A model generated the notes under the pieces. It was not told the DNA's origin. It saw nothing but the letters and a program-made list of their open reading frames with translations, and did not search any database. Made by a program: the position numbers and the translations under genes. A stretch of DNA of 64,000 bases from Streptomyces subrutilus (GTDB lineage Bacteria; Actinomycetota; Actinomycetes; Streptomycetales; Streptomycetaceae): positions 1,860,001-1,924,000 of the forward strand of contig NZ_CP023701.1 of the NCBI RefSeq assembly GCF_008704535.1, in the 5' to 3' direction. Positions 27,790 through 36,237 of this stretch are shown here, one piece after another. How positions within the stretch are numbered: position 1 is the stretch's first letter; every line of letters begins with the position of its first letter.

Positions 27790-28905
27790 GTGTCGACCTC
27801 ACTCTCCACCTCCGGTTCCGCCGCCGGGCGGCCCGCCGGCCGGCCCCCGATAGCCGATGCCGGCCCGCAGGCCCTGTGCGCCCGCGAGCCGCGGGTGCCC
27901 GCCGAGCGGCTGGTGGCCGAGATGGTGCCGCCGCCGCGTTTCGACTCGGTGCGCTTCGACACCTACGAGCCGGACCCGGCCCAGCCCAGCCAGAGCGAGG
28001 CCGTCACCGTCCTGAGCGGTTTCGCCGCCGGTCTCGGCGGCGCCCACGCCTCCGGTTCCGCCAAGCGCCGCTGGTTCGCCAAGAAGCCCTCCGCCCCGGC
28101 CACCCCGCGCGGGGTGTACCTCGACGGCGGGTACGGCGTCGGCAAGACCCACCTCCTCGCCTCCCTGTGGCACGCCACCCCGGCCGAGCCCGCGCTCAAG
28201 GCCTTCGGCACCTTCGTGGAGCTGACCAACCTGGTCGGCGCGCTCGGCTTCCAGCAGACCGTGCAGACCCTGGGCGGCCACCGGCTGCTGTGCATCGACG
28301 AGTTCGAGCTGGACGACCCGGGCGACACCGTGCTGGTGTCCTCCCTGCTCAGCCGCCTCGTCGAGCAGGGCGTGGCGCTCGCCGCCACCTCCAACACGCT
28401 GCCCGGCAAGCTCGGCGAGGGCCGCTTCGCCGCCGCCGACTTCCTGCGGGAGATCCAGGGGCTCTCCGCGCACTTCCGGCCGCTGCGGATCGACGGCCAG
28501 GACTACCGCCACCGGGGCCTGCCCGAGGCTCCGTCCCCGTTCTCCGACGAGCAGGTCACCCGGGCCGCGTACGCGACGCCGGGCGCGAGCCTCGACGACT
28601 TCACCGGCCTGCTCGAACACCTGTCCCGGGTCCATCCGAGCCGGTACGGCGCCCTGACGGACGGCCTCTCCGCGGTCTGCCTGACCGGCGTCGGCCCGGT
28701 GCCCGACCAGTCGACGGCGCTGCGCCTGGTGGTCCTGGCCGACCGGCTGTACGACCGCGAGGTACCGGTCCTGGCCTCGGGCGTCCCCTTCGACCGGCTC
28801 TTCGGCGAGGAGATGCTGAACGGCGGCTACCGCAAGAAGTACTTCCGCGCCATCTCGCGGCTCACCGCCCTGGCGCGCGACGCGAAGCCCCTGGTGTCCC
28901 AGTAG
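27790..28905 (+). CDS. zapE: Cell division protein ZapE (AFG1-like ATPase)
   Basis: This 371-residue AAA-type ATPase has Walker A YLDGGYGVGKTHLLAS, Walker B HRLLCIDEFELDD, a sensor-like ATSNTLP, and the C-terminal GGYRKKYFRAISRL found in the AFG1/ZapE family. In other bacteria ZapE acts at the Z-ring or in membrane protein quality control. The GTG at 27790 (VSTSLSTSGS) is chosen; the upstream continuation has noncoding composition and covers the opposite-strand gene. The first 60 residues are Ala/Pro/Gly-rich and likely flexible. Confidence 0.9.
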   Translation: MSTSLSTSGSAAGRPAGRPPIADAGPQALCAREPRVPAERLVAEMVPPPRFDSVRFDTYEPDPAQPSQSEAVTVLSGFAAGLGGAHASGSAKRRWFAKKPSAPATPRGVYLDGGYGVGKTHLLASLWHATPAEPALKAFGTFVELTNLVGALGFQQTVQTLGGHRLLCIDEFELDDPGDTVLVSSLLSRLVEQGVALAATSNTLPGKLGEGRFAAADFLREIQGLSAHFRPLRIDGQDYRHRGLPEAPSPFSDEQVTRAAYATPGASLDDFTGLLEHLSRVHPSRYGALTDGLSAVCLTGVGPVPDQSTALRLVVLADRLYDREVPVLASGVPFDRLFGEEMLNGGYRKKYFRAISRLTALARDAKPLVSQ

Positions 28906-28973
28906 GTTTGGCACGGTCGGGCCGCTCTTGTCCACGGCCCGGCCGTTTCCACTTCTGCGAAGGGATCTCCGCC

Positions 28974-29399
28974 ATGGCCACCACGCGTCAGGCACACACC
29001 GTCTGGGAGGGCGACCTCCTCAAGGGCTCGGGCGTCGTCACCCTCGACTCCTCGGGCATCGGCTCGTACGACGTCTCCTGGCCCTCCCGCGCCGAGCAGG
29101 CCAACGGCAAGACCAGCCCGGAGGAGCTCATCGCCGCCGCGCACTCCAGCTGCTACTCGATGGCCCTGTCCCACGGCCTGGCCGGTGCGGGCACCCCGCC
29201 CACCCGCCTGGAGACCAAGGCCGACGTGACCTTCCAGCCCGGCGAGGGCATCACGGGCATCCACCTGTCGGTCCGCGCCGAGGTCCCCGGCCTGGACGCC
29301 GAGGCCTTCGCCGCGGCCGCCGAGGACGCGAAGAAGAACTGCCCGGTCAGCCAGGCCCTGAGCGGCACGACCATCACGCTCTCCGCCGAACTCGTCTGA
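28974..29399 (+). CDS. OsmC-family peroxiredoxin
   Basis: This 141-residue protein has the two redox cysteines of OsmC/Ohr enzymes: Cys60 in AAHSSCYSMALSHGL and Cys123 in KKNCPVSQALSG. These proteins reduce organic hydroperoxides with thiol cofactors. The N-terminus HTVWEGDLLKGSGVV is typical of the OsmC branch. GAAGGGAT precedes the ATG at good spacing. It follows zapE by 68 bp on the same strand and ends just before a strong hairpin. Confidence 0.94.
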   Translation: MATTRQAHTVWEGDLLKGSGVVTLDSSGIGSYDVSWPSRAEQANGKTSPEELIAAAHSSCYSMALSHGLAGAGTPPTRLETKADVTFQPGEGITGIHLSVRAEVPGLDAEAFAAAAEDAKKNCPVSQALSGTTITLSAELV

Positions 29400-29422
29400 C
29401 CCCCCCGGCCCCCCTGGGCCGG

Positions 29423-29467
29423 CCGCGGCGCCCGCTCCCCCGAAGTCCGGGGGTGCGGGCGCCGCGG
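29423..29467 (+). terminator. GC-rich terminator hairpin after the OsmC gene
   Basis: CCGCGGCGCCCGC (29423-29435) pairs with 29455-29467 over 13 bp. After one mismatch CCCCC pairs with GGGGG, leaving a 7-nt loop. There is no T-tract, as is common for Streptomyces terminators. It starts 24 bp after the OsmC stop. Confidence 0.75.
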
Positions 29468-29618
29468 CGCTCGCGGGCGGCTGCGCGCGCCGGGCGGCGG
29501 GTGGGGAGCGGCGGGACGGGGCTGCGGTGCGGGGTTTTGCGGCACCCGGTGGTGTGACGGGGCGCCGGGTGCGCTCGCGTCGGCCCGGCGCGGACGGACG
29601 GCCGTGGTACCACGGGCC

Positions 29619-29629
29619 GTTCACCCCTC
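29619..29629 (+). promoter_or_regulatory. GTTCACC-type element before the PhoX-like gene
   Basis: GTTCACCCCTC fits one 11-nt PhoP-box half (GTTCACC core), 21 bp before the ATG of a PhoX-like phosphatase, where phosphate control would make sense. Only one clear unit is seen and it is very close to the start. An adjacent palindrome CGTGGTACCACG (29603-29614) could be part of the same regulatory site. Confidence 0.25.
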
Positions 29630-29650
29630 CAGCACCGCCGGGAGTTGCCC

Positions 29651-31027
29651 ATGTCCGTGACCCGACGCAGCCTGCTCGCCGCCGGCGGGATCGCCTTCAC
29701 CGGGGCGCTGGGCGCCCTGTTCACGGGCCGCGCCGGCGCCGCCCGGGCGACGCGCGGGTACGGGCCGCTGCTGCCCGACCCGCGCGGCCTGCTCGATCTG
29801 CCCGCCGGCTTCTCCTACCGGGTGCTGTCGCGCGCCGGCGATCCGCTCCGCTCCGGCGAGGGCCCCGTCCCCGCCAACTGCGACGGCATGGCCGCCTTCG
29901 CCGCCGGAGACGGCGGCGGCGACGGCGACGGCGGCGACGGCGACGGCGGGGTCAGGCTGGTCCGCAACCACGAGAACCGCACCACCGCCGCCCTGCGGGT
30001 CCCCGCCGTCCCCGGCCTGACGTACGACCCCGCCGCGCTCGGCGGCTGCACGGTGCTGGAGCTGGACCGGGCCGGGCGGGTGACGGCCGAGCGGGTGGCC
30101 CTGGCCGGTACGGCGGTCAACTGCGCCGGCGGGCGCACCCCCTGGAACACCTGGCTGAGCTGCGAGGAGACCGAGGACCGGGCGGGCACCTCCGGCTACA
30201 CGCGGGACCACGGCTTCGTCTTCGAGGTGGACCCGGCCGATCCGCACCGCTCCGGCGCCGTCCCGCTCACCGCGATGGGCCGGTTCGCGCACGAGGCCGT
30301 CGCCGTGGACCCCGAGCGCGGGGTCGTCTACGAGACCGAGGACGCCTTCGTGCAGCCGTTCGGACTCTTCTACCGGTTCCTGCCGCGCCGCCCCCTCGGC
30401 GGCCCCGGCTCCCTGCGGGCGGGCGGCACGCTGGAGGCGCTGCGCGTGCCGGGGGTGCCGGACCTGTCGGCGGTGGACGAGATCGGGGCCCGGTTCCCGG
30501 CGCGGTGGGTGCCCGTACCGGATCCCGGCGCGGCCTCGGTCCCGGTCCGCCTCCAGGACTTCGGGCCGGGCGGGATCACCCACGCGCAGAAGCTGGAGGG
30601 CTGCTACTGGGGCGACGGCGGAGTGCACTTCGTCTCCAGCTACGCCCGCGGCAGCGAGGGCTCGGCCGCCGACCACCACGGTCAGGTGTGGTTCTACGAC
30701 CCGCGCAGCGGCCTGCTCCGGCTGGACGTCCTGTTCGGCCCGGCCACCGACGTGCAGCTGCCGGGGGACTCCCCGGACAACATCTGCCTCGCACCGGGCG
30801 GCGGCCTGATGGTGTGCGAGGACGGCGGCGGGGCGCAGTACGTGTTCGGGGTGACCCGGGGCGGCGAGGTCTACCCGGTGGCCCGCAACGCCGAGGACAT
30901 CGGGGCGGCCGGGGCGCCGGAGTGGGGCGAGTTCGCCGGGGTCACCTTCTCCCCCGACGGGCGCACCCTGTACGTCAACGCCTACACCCCGGGGACCACC
31001 TTCGCGGTGACGGGCCCCTGGCACTGA
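29651..31027 (+). CDS. PhoX/DUF839-family phosphatase-like protein, Tat-exported
   Basis: This 458-residue protein starts MSVTRRSLLAAGGIAFTG, a Tat signal peptide. The beta-propeller part shows VRNHENRT, TPWNTWLSCEET, GRFAHEAVAVDPERGVVYETED and SPDNICLAPGGGLMVCEDGG, all typical of DUF839/PhoX proteins that bind Ca and Fe and remove phosphate from organic esters. A Gly/Asp repeat (DGGGDGDGGDGDGG) is inserted near residue 90, encoded by a GGCGGCGAC microsatellite. The ATG at 29651 is favoured over the TTG two codons upstream because GGGAG lies about 7 nt before it. Confidence 0.85.
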   Translation: MSVTRRSLLAAGGIAFTGALGALFTGRAGAARATRGYGPLLPDPRGLLDLPAGFSYRVLSRAGDPLRSGEGPVPANCDGMAAFAAGDGGGDGDGGDGDGGVRLVRNHENRTTAALRVPAVPGLTYDPAALGGCTVLELDRAGRVTAERVALAGTAVNCAGGRTPWNTWLSCEETEDRAGTSGYTRDHGFVFEVDPADPHRSGAVPLTAMGRFAHEAVAVDPERGVVYETEDAFVQPFGLFYRFLPRRPLGGPGSLRAGGTLEALRVPGVPDLSAVDEIGARFPARWVPVPDPGAASVPVRLQDFGPGGITHAQKLEGCYWGDGGVHFVSSYARGSEGSAADHHGQVWFYDPRSGLLRLDVLFGPATDVQLPGDSPDNICLAPGGGLMVCEDGGGAQYVFGVTRGGEVYPVARNAEDIGAAGAPEWGEFAGVTFSPDGRTLYVNAYTPGTTFAVTGPWH

Positions 31028-31106
31028 CACGAGCCGCCCCGCCGCGTCGCGCGGCCGTTCGATCTGGTGGACGATCGTACGGAGTCGACGCGATAGGGGT
31101 GGTGGC

Positions 31107-32024
31107 GTGGCGAGGAAGACGGACAAGGACAAGGGCAAGGCCGAGAAGGGCAGGGCCAAGGGCAAGGGCGGGGCCGCGGACCGGCTGCGGTTGCGCGAGG
31201 TGTTGCGGGTGCCGCCGGGCGGGGGGCGGATCGATCTGCGGCGGTCCGACCCGCGCGCCATCCCGGCCGGCCCCACGGGCAAGGCCGCGGGGGTCGCGGC
31301 CACCGCCGCGATGGCGGAGCGGCTCGCCTCCCTCCAGGAGCGGCTCTACGCCTCCGCGACGGCCGGGGACCGCCGGCGCGTGCTGCTCGTGCTCCAGGGC
31401 ATGGACACCAGCGGCAAGGGCGGCACCGTCAAGCACGTGATCGGCCTGTTCAACCCCTCCGGCTGCCGCGTCAGGGCCTTCAAGGCGCCCACCCCCGAGG
31501 AGCTGGAGCACCCGTTCCTCTGGCGCGTCGCCAACGCCCTGCCCCGGCCGGGCGAGATCGGCATCTTCGACCGTTCGCACTACGAGGACGTGCTCATCGC
31601 CCGCGTCCGCGAGCTGGTGCCGCGCAGCACGCTCGGCCGCCGCTACGGGCAGATCAACCGGTTCGAGCAGGACCTCGCGGACGACGGGGTCACCCTCGTG
31701 AAGGTGTTCCTGCACATCGGCTACGAGGAGCAGCGCGAGCGGCTGCTGGAGCGGCTCGACGATCCGGACAAGCACTGGAAGTTCAGTCCGGCCGACATCG
31801 AGGAGCGCGCGGTGTGGCCCGCCTACCAGGAGGCGTACGAGAAGGCCCTGGAGCGGTGCTCCACCGAGGCGGCGCCCTGGTACCTGGTGCCGGCCGACCG
31901 CAAGTGGTACCGCAACTGGGCGGTCAGCCGACTGCTTCTGGAGCACCTGGAGGCCCTCGACCCGCAGTACCCGAAGGGTGAATTCGACGTGGAGGAGTGC
32001 CGCACCCGTCTCCTTTCCACATAG
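31107..32024 (+). CDS. ppk2: Polyphosphate kinase 2 family protein
   Basis: This 305-residue PPK2 protein has Walker A GMDTSGKGG (98-106), lid-region FDRSHYEDV (153-161) and VKVFLHIGYEEQRERL, and ends PWYLVPADRKWYRNWAVSRLLLE. PPK2 enzymes move phosphate between polyphosphate and nucleotides; whether it prefers AMP, ADP or GDP cannot be told. The first 22 residues are Lys-rich (RKTDKDKGKAEKGRAKGKGG) and may contact polyphosphate. The start is GTG 31107. Confidence 0.93.
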   Translation: MARKTDKDKGKAEKGRAKGKGGAADRLRLREVLRVPPGGGRIDLRRSDPRAIPAGPTGKAAGVAATAAMAERLASLQERLYASATAGDRRRVLLVLQGMDTSGKGGTVKHVIGLFNPSGCRVRAFKAPTPEELEHPFLWRVANALPRPGEIGIFDRSHYEDVLIARVRELVPRSTLGRRYGQINRFEQDLADDGVTLVKVFLHIGYEEQRERLLERLDDPDKHWKFSPADIEERAVWPAYQEAYEKALERCSTEAAPWYLVPADRKWYRNWAVSRLLLEHLEALDPQYPKGEFDVEECRTRLLST

Positions 32025-32041
32025 TCATATATTTTGCGTGC

Positions 32042-32941
32042 GTGACCATTTCTGTGCGCAAAGTGGCAGCCGTGGCCGTCCTCGGTGCAGCCCTCGCGGG
32101 CTGCGGGGGCGGCACCGGCGCGTCGGACGCCGGACGCGGAGCCCGTATGGGCACCCCGGCCGCCTCCGCCCCCGCGGCCCCCTCGTCCACCTCTCCGTCC
32201 GCAGCCTCCTCCGCCGCGCCGCAGCCCGGCGCACCCGCCAAGGTCCCCACCCTGGCCCCCGGCCAGGGCGGCCTGACTCCGGTGTTCGAACGGGCGAAGC
32301 AGCACGGCGACAAGACCGTCGCCCTGACCTTCGACGCCGACATGACCTCGGACCAGGGGCCGCGCGCCGAAGCCGGGGAGCACTTCGACAACCCGCAGCT
32401 GATCTCGACGCTGCGCACCCTCAAGGTGCCGTCGACGGTCTTCATGACGGGCCGCTGGGCCGAGGAGTACCCCGACCAGGCGAAGGCAATCGGAACCGAT
32501 CCGAACTTCGAGATCGCAAACCACTCGTACAGCCACCACGCCTTCACGTCCCCCTGCTACGGGCTGCCCGCACTCGACGCCGCCGCCGCCCGGGCCGACG
32601 TGGACCGCGCCTTCGCCGCCTTCCGTACGGCGGGGGCCGTCAACACCGTCCCGTACTTCCGCTTCCCCGGCGGCTGCTACGACGACCGGGCACTGCGCGC
32701 CCTGTCCACGGCCAGGGTCACGGCCGTGCAGTGGGACGTGGTGAGCGGCGACGCGTTCGCGAAGGATCCGGACGCGGTGGCCGAGCAGGTCCTCGCCGGG
32801 GTCAAGCCGGGCTCGGTGGTGGTCATGCACTGCACGCGCAGCGCCGCCCCGGTGACCGAGGAGGCCGTCCGCACGATCGTTCCGGAGCTGCGCAAGCGCG
32901 GCTACCGCTTCGTCAAGGTCTCCGAGCTGATGGGCACGTAG
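32042..32941 (+). CDS. Lipoprotein polysaccharide deacetylase (NodB domain)
   Basis: This 299-residue protein has a lipobox LAGC with Cys21, followed by an Ala/Ser/Pro linker and a NodB domain. Metal-site motifs are VALTFDADMT (first motif TFDxD, differing from the classical TFDDG), NHSYSHHAF (HxxxH) and FRFPGGCYDD. It should deacetylate peptidoglycan or another cell-wall glycan on the outer face. The start is GTG 32042, with GTG 32054 also possible. The 17 bp before it contain an AT-rich CATATATTTTG, unusual here, that could be a -10-like element. Confidence 0.85.
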   Translation: MTISVRKVAAVAVLGAALAGCGGGTGASDAGRGARMGTPAASAPAAPSSTSPSAASSAAPQPGAPAKVPTLAPGQGGLTPVFERAKQHGDKTVALTFDADMTSDQGPRAEAGEHFDNPQLISTLRTLKVPSTVFMTGRWAEEYPDQAKAIGTDPNFEIANHSYSHHAFTSPCYGLPALDAAAARADVDRAFAAFRTAGAVNTVPYFRFPGGCYDDRALRALSTARVTAVQWDVVSGDAFAKDPDAVAEQVLAGVKPGSVVVMHCTRSAAPVTEEAVRTIVPELRKRGYRFVKVSELMGT

Positions 32942-32975
32942 CGCGCGGTCGCGGTGGGCCGTCGCGCCGCCCGCC

Positions 32976-33001
32976 GTCCCGGAGGAGCGGGTCTCCGGGA
33001 C
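32976..33001. terminator. Hairpin between the deacetylase and the small zinc-ribbon gene
   Basis: GTCCCGGAG (32976-32984) pairs perfectly with CTCCGGGAC (32993-33001) around an 8-nt loop. It lies between two converging stop codons and should act in both directions. Confidence 0.65.
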
Positions 33002-33010
33002 GCTTCGGCC

Positions 33011-33232
33011 TCAGCCGGAGCAGGCGGTGCGCTGCGCGTCCTGCCACTCGCACACCGGGCACAGCACGACGCCCGGCGTCGCCACCCCGTACTCGGTCGG
33101 CTCGCCGCACTCCAGGCAGTCGGCGTACGGCGGCCCGGCCACCCGCCCGGCGGGGGCGGCCGGAGCGGGGCAGTACGACGGGTCCCGTTCCTGCCGGTCC
33201 TGTTCCTGCCGGTCCTGTTCCTGCTGGTCCAT
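33011..33232 (-). CDS. Small zinc-ribbon protein (73 aa)
   Basis: The N-terminus is a QEQDR repeat (MDQQEQDRQEQDRQERD) encoded by 15-bp direct repeats at about 33186-33230. Residues 38-72 contain CLEC and CPVC, a likely four-Cys zinc ribbon (DCLECGEPTEYG, VLCPVCEWQDAQ), plus two more Cys. Both knuckles are preserved, which argues for a real gene despite its small size. No function is recognised. It follows the AIM24 gene by 14 bp on the same strand and may be cotranscribed with it. Confidence 0.6.
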   Translation of the reverse strand: MDQQEQDRQEQDRQERDPSYCPAPAAPAGRVAGPPYADCLECGEPTEYGVATPGVVLCPVCEWQDAQRTACSG

Positions 33233-33246
33233 GTGGACGAGCGTAC

Positions 33247-33918
33247 TCAGTGCGCGGCCGTCTCGGTGACCTCGCTCGGGCGGACGATGACGAAGCCCTC
33301 GCCGCGCAGCATCAGCTGGACGGCCTCGCCGGACCCGCCGCGGATCATCGAACCGGCGGACTGGGAGCGGTGCAGTGCGGTCTCCAGCCCGGCGCTCCAG
33401 CCGACCACCGCGTCCGTGTCCACGTAGACCGGGGCCTGGGCGGTGACCGGGATGATGATCGGGTGGCCGTCGCAGACCAGCGCGAGCCTGCCGGTGCCGG
33501 TGAAGACGCTGTTGAAGAGGCCCCCGCCGGCCAGCCCCGCGCCCTTCACCATCTTGATCTCGTAGGACAGGGTCGGGTCGAAGCAGAGCACGTTGCGGCC
33601 GTTGAGGGTGAGCCCGTCGCCCGGCTCCAGGTCGACGATGAAGCAGTTGCCGGCCTGGTGGGCGAACCAGGCCTCGCCCTGCCCGCGCACGGACATCAGG
33701 GCCAGGCCCTCGCCGGTCACGGCGCGCTTGAGCATGCCGCCTATGCCCTGCCCCTTGCGCTCGAACCGGAGGCTGCCGCGCCAGGCCACCATGGAGCCCT
33801 GGCGGGCCAGCATCTCGCCGTTGACCGCGTACTTCACCGACTTGGCGTTCTGCAGGGACATGCCGGGGGCGGTGGCCGGACCGGCGAGGTTCTCGGAAGC
33901 GAAAAGGTCACTCTTCAT
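33247..33918 (-). CDS. AIM24 family protein
   Basis: This is a 223-residue protein of the AIM24 beta-sandwich family: VKYAVNGEMLARQGSMVAWRG, FIVDLEPGDGLTLNGRNVLCFDPT, and LFNSVFTGTGRLALVC, with the closing GGSGEAVQLMLRGEGFVIVRPSE. Bacterial members are of unknown function and are sometimes placed in stress or membrane-associated complexes. The start MKSDLFASENLAGPA at 33918 matches the usual N-terminus. It is divergent from the Pth2-like gene. Confidence 0.85.
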   Translation of the reverse strand: MKSDLFASENLAGPATAPGMSLQNAKSVKYAVNGEMLARQGSMVAWRGSLRFERKGQGIGGMLKRAVTGEGLALMSVRGQGEAWFAHQAGNCFIVDLEPGDGLTLNGRNVLCFDPTLSYEIKMVKGAGLAGGGLFNSVFTGTGRLALVCDGHPIIIPVTAQAPVYVDTDAVVGWSAGLETALHRSQSAGSMIRGGSGEAVQLMLRGEGFVIVRPSEVTETAAH

Positions 33919-33967
33919 GCCTTCGATCCTCACCCGGGCCGAGGACCCTGGGCATCATCCCGAAGGC

Positions 33968-33981
33968 GGATGCTGGCATCC
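33968..33981. promoter_or_regulatory. Inverted repeat in the AIM24/Pth2 divergent promoter
   Basis: GGATGC-TG-GCATCC is a perfect 6-bp palindrome with a 2-bp centre, ending 8 bp before the ATG at 33990. It could be an operator shared by the two divergent genes or reduce ribosome access to the second one, whose Shine-Dalgarno sequence is weak. Confidence 0.3.
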
Positions 33982-33989
33982 TTGACGGG

Positions 33990-34742
33990 ATGAGCAGCCA
34001 GCACGCGCACGACGCCCCCGACGTGCCCGCCGTCGGGGCGGACAGCCCCTTCCGGCAGGAGCACGCCGCCCGCGACGAGGCCCCGCAGTTCGTCCTGCCG
34101 CTGGTGGTGCGGATCGAGAAGACCGCGCCCCCGGCCCGCACGGACGCGCTGGAGACGGCCGCCCGGGCGGTGCTGGTCCTGCTCTCCGACGAGCGGGCCC
34201 GGGGCACGGGCGAGTGGGCCGCGGCGGTCCGCGACTGGCAGGACGCCCGCATCCGCAAGGTGGTGCGGCGGGCCCGCGGCGCGGAGTGGCGCAAGGCGGA
34301 GACCCTGCCCGGTGTGACGGTGCACGGTGACACGGCGGAGGTCCGGGTCTTCCCTCCGGTGCCGCTCGACGGCTGGCCCCGGGAACTGGCCAAGCTCCAG
34401 GTCTCCGGCACCGACCTCGACGACCCCGGGCCGGTCCCGGCGGCCGACGCGGCGGAGCTGCCCGTGCTGTGGCTCAATCCCGACCTGGACATGTCCGCGG
34501 GCAAGGCCATGGCCCAGGCCGGGCACGGCGCACAGCTCGCCTGGTGGGAGCTGACGGGCCCGGAGCGGACCGCGTGGCAGGTCTCCGGCTTCCGGCTGGC
34601 CGTACGGACCGCTCCGCGCGAGCGCTGGGCGCAGCTGAGCGGCAGCGGGCTCCCGGTGGTCCGGGACGCGGGCTTCACGGAGATCGCCCCCGGCAGCCCG
34701 ACCGTCATCGCCGACCACCCGTCCCTGCGCGCCCGCCGCTGA
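33990..34742 (+). CDS. Peptidyl-tRNA hydrolase Pth2-type protein
   Basis: This is a 250-residue protein whose C-terminal 100 residues resemble the Pth2 fold: [27 protein letters not shown] is close to the MSxGKxAAQxxHA motif, followed by [17 protein letters not shown]. Pth2 enzymes recycle peptidyl-tRNA. The N-terminal 150 residues ([17 protein letters not shown] and so on) are a separate domain found with this family in actinobacteria, whose role is not known to me. A classical pth is expected elsewhere, so this may be an accessory enzyme. Confidence 0.7.
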   Translation: MSSQHAHDAPDVPAVGADSPFRQEHAARDEAPQFVLPLVVRIEKTAPPARTDALETAARAVLVLLSDERARGTGEWAAAVRDWQDARIRKVVRRARGAEWRKAETLPGVTVHGDTAEVRVFPPVPLDGWPRELAKLQVSGTDLDDPGPVPAADAAELPVLWLNPDLDMSAGKAMAQAGHGAQLAWWELTGPERTAWQVSGFRLAVRTAPRERWAQLSGSGLPVVRDAGFTEIAPGSPTVIADHPSLRARR

Positions 34743-34926
34743 GGCCACGGCTCGGCGGCCCCGGCCCCGGCTCCGAGCCCCCGCACCCGCCACGCCCCGG
34801 CCCGCAGGTCACGGTTCGGGTGGGGGCGGAACCTCAAATGTTGCTCTGAACGTCCCTCCCGGCGGTTGGCCCGACTCCGTCGGGGCCATCACTCCCGGAC
34901 AGGTTCGCAGAGAGGGGGCGGGGGAC

Positions 34927-36237
34927 ATGGAGCCCATGGCACGCCTGGGGACGGGCATCGGCTGGCGCCCGGAGATCGCGGAGGCCGTCGGGCGGCTGCC
35001 CGGGCTGGACTGGGTCGAGGTGGTGGCCGAGAACATCTGCCCGGGCCATCTCCCCGCCGAGCTGCTGCGGTTGCGCGAGCGCGGCGTACGGGTCGTGCCG
35101 CACGGGGTCTCGCTCGGCCTCGGTGGCGCCGACCGGCCCGATCCGGCGAAGCTGGCGGCGCTGGGCGAGCGGGCGCTGGCGCTGGGGTCGCCGCTGGTCA
35201 GCGAGCACATCGCCTTCGTCCGCACCACCTCCCCCGCGCTGGAGGCGGGTCACCTGCTGCCGGTGCCGCGCACCCGCGACGCGCTGGACGTGCTGTGCGA
35301 GAACGTGCGCATCGCGCAGGACGCGCTGCCCGTGCCGCTGGCGCTGGAGAACATCGCCGCACTGATCTCGTGGCCGGGCGAGGAGCTGACGGAGGGGCAG
35401 TTCCTGACGGAGCTGGTCGAGCGGACCGGCGTACGGCTGCTCGTCGACGTGGCCAACCTGCACACCAACCGGGTCAACCGGGGCGAGGACCCGGCGGCCG
35501 TGCTCGACGCGGTCCCGCTGGAGGCGCTGGCGTACGTGCACGTCGCGGGCGGTGTGGAACGCGACGGCGTCTGGCACGACACCCACGCGCACCCCGTGCC
35601 GCCGGTGGTGCTCGACCTGCTGGCCGCGCTGCGCTCGCGGGTGGACCCGCCCGGCGTCCTGCTGGAACGGGACGACGACTTCCCGCCGGAGGCGGAGCTC
35701 GCGGGCGAGCTGACGGCCATCCGCACGGCCCTGACGCCCACCGGCCGACCGACCGACCGCCGACCGACCGCCGCACCGGCCCCGGTGCGCCCGGCGGACG
35801 GCGGGCTGCCCGCCGCCGCGGTCGGGGAGGAGGTGCGCACCCGGCTGGGGATCGGGCAGGCCGCCGTGCTGTCGGCCCTGGTCGCCGGGACCCCCGTCCC
35901 CGAGGGCTTCGACCGGCGGCGGATGGCCGTGCAGGCCCGCGCCCTGGTCGCCAAGCGGGCCGGGGTGGTGGCCAGGACGGCCCCCGAACTGCCCGGCATC
36001 CTGGGCGGCCCGGCCCCGTACCGCGCGGCGTTCGCCGCGTACGCCAAGGGGCGCCCGATGGCCTCCGGGTACCGCCGGGACGCGCTGGCCTTCGCCGAGC
36101 ACCTGCTGGTCCGGGACCTGCCGGCCGACCCGGCCGCCCGCCGCCGGCTCACCGCGTGGTGGCGGGAGCGGGCCGGGGCGCGCCCGCTCCGCGGTCCCCT
36201 GCGCCGGCTCCGCGCCCTGCTGGGGAGGGCCGCGTGA
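34927..36237 (+). CDS. DUF692 multinuclear iron oxidase (MNIO) with extra C-terminal domain
   Basis: This is a 436-residue protein. Residues 1-270 are a DUF692 TIM-barrel: [10 protein letters not shown], His59, SEHIAF with His94, ALENIA with Glu141, [11 protein letters not shown] with Asp174 and His179, YVHVAGG with His205, HDTHAHP near 218-222, and LERDDDF with Glu247. These match the metal ligands of MbnB-type enzymes, which oxidise cysteines in peptide substrates to oxazolone, thiooxazole or related groups. Residues 290-436 are an added helical domain that may replace the separate partner protein of other MNIOs; I recall an SCO6045-like C-terminal family name. ATG 34936 is an alternative start. 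The next gene overlaps by 4 bp and encodes a Cys-rich tail. Confidence 0.9.
   Translation: MEPMARLGTGIGWRPEIAEAVGRLPGLDWVEVVAENICPGHLPAELLRLRERGVRVVPHGVSLGLGGADRPDPAKLAALGERALALGSPLVSEHIAFVRTTSPALEAGHLLPVPRTRDALDVLCENVRIAQDALPVPLALENIAALISWPGEELTEGQFLTELVERTGVRLLVDVANLHTNRVNRGEDPAAVLDAVPLEALAYVHVAGGVERDGVWHDTHAHPVPPVVLDLLAALRSRVDPPGVLLERDDDFPPEAELAGELTAIRTALTPTGRPTDRRPTAAPAPVRPADGGLPAAAVGEEVRTRLGIGQAAVLSALVAGTPVPEGFDRRRMAVQARALVAKRAGVVARTAPELPGILGGPAPYRAAFAAYAKGRPMASGYRRDALAFAEHLLVRDLPADPAARRRLTAWWRERAGARPLRGPLRRLRALLGRAA

Noticed and set aside
32042..32941. Treating the deacetylase as inactive because TFDDG is replaced by TFDAD
   Set aside because: The first motif still supplies two Asp residues, and the HxxxH and RxPGG motifs are intact, so activity is plausible.
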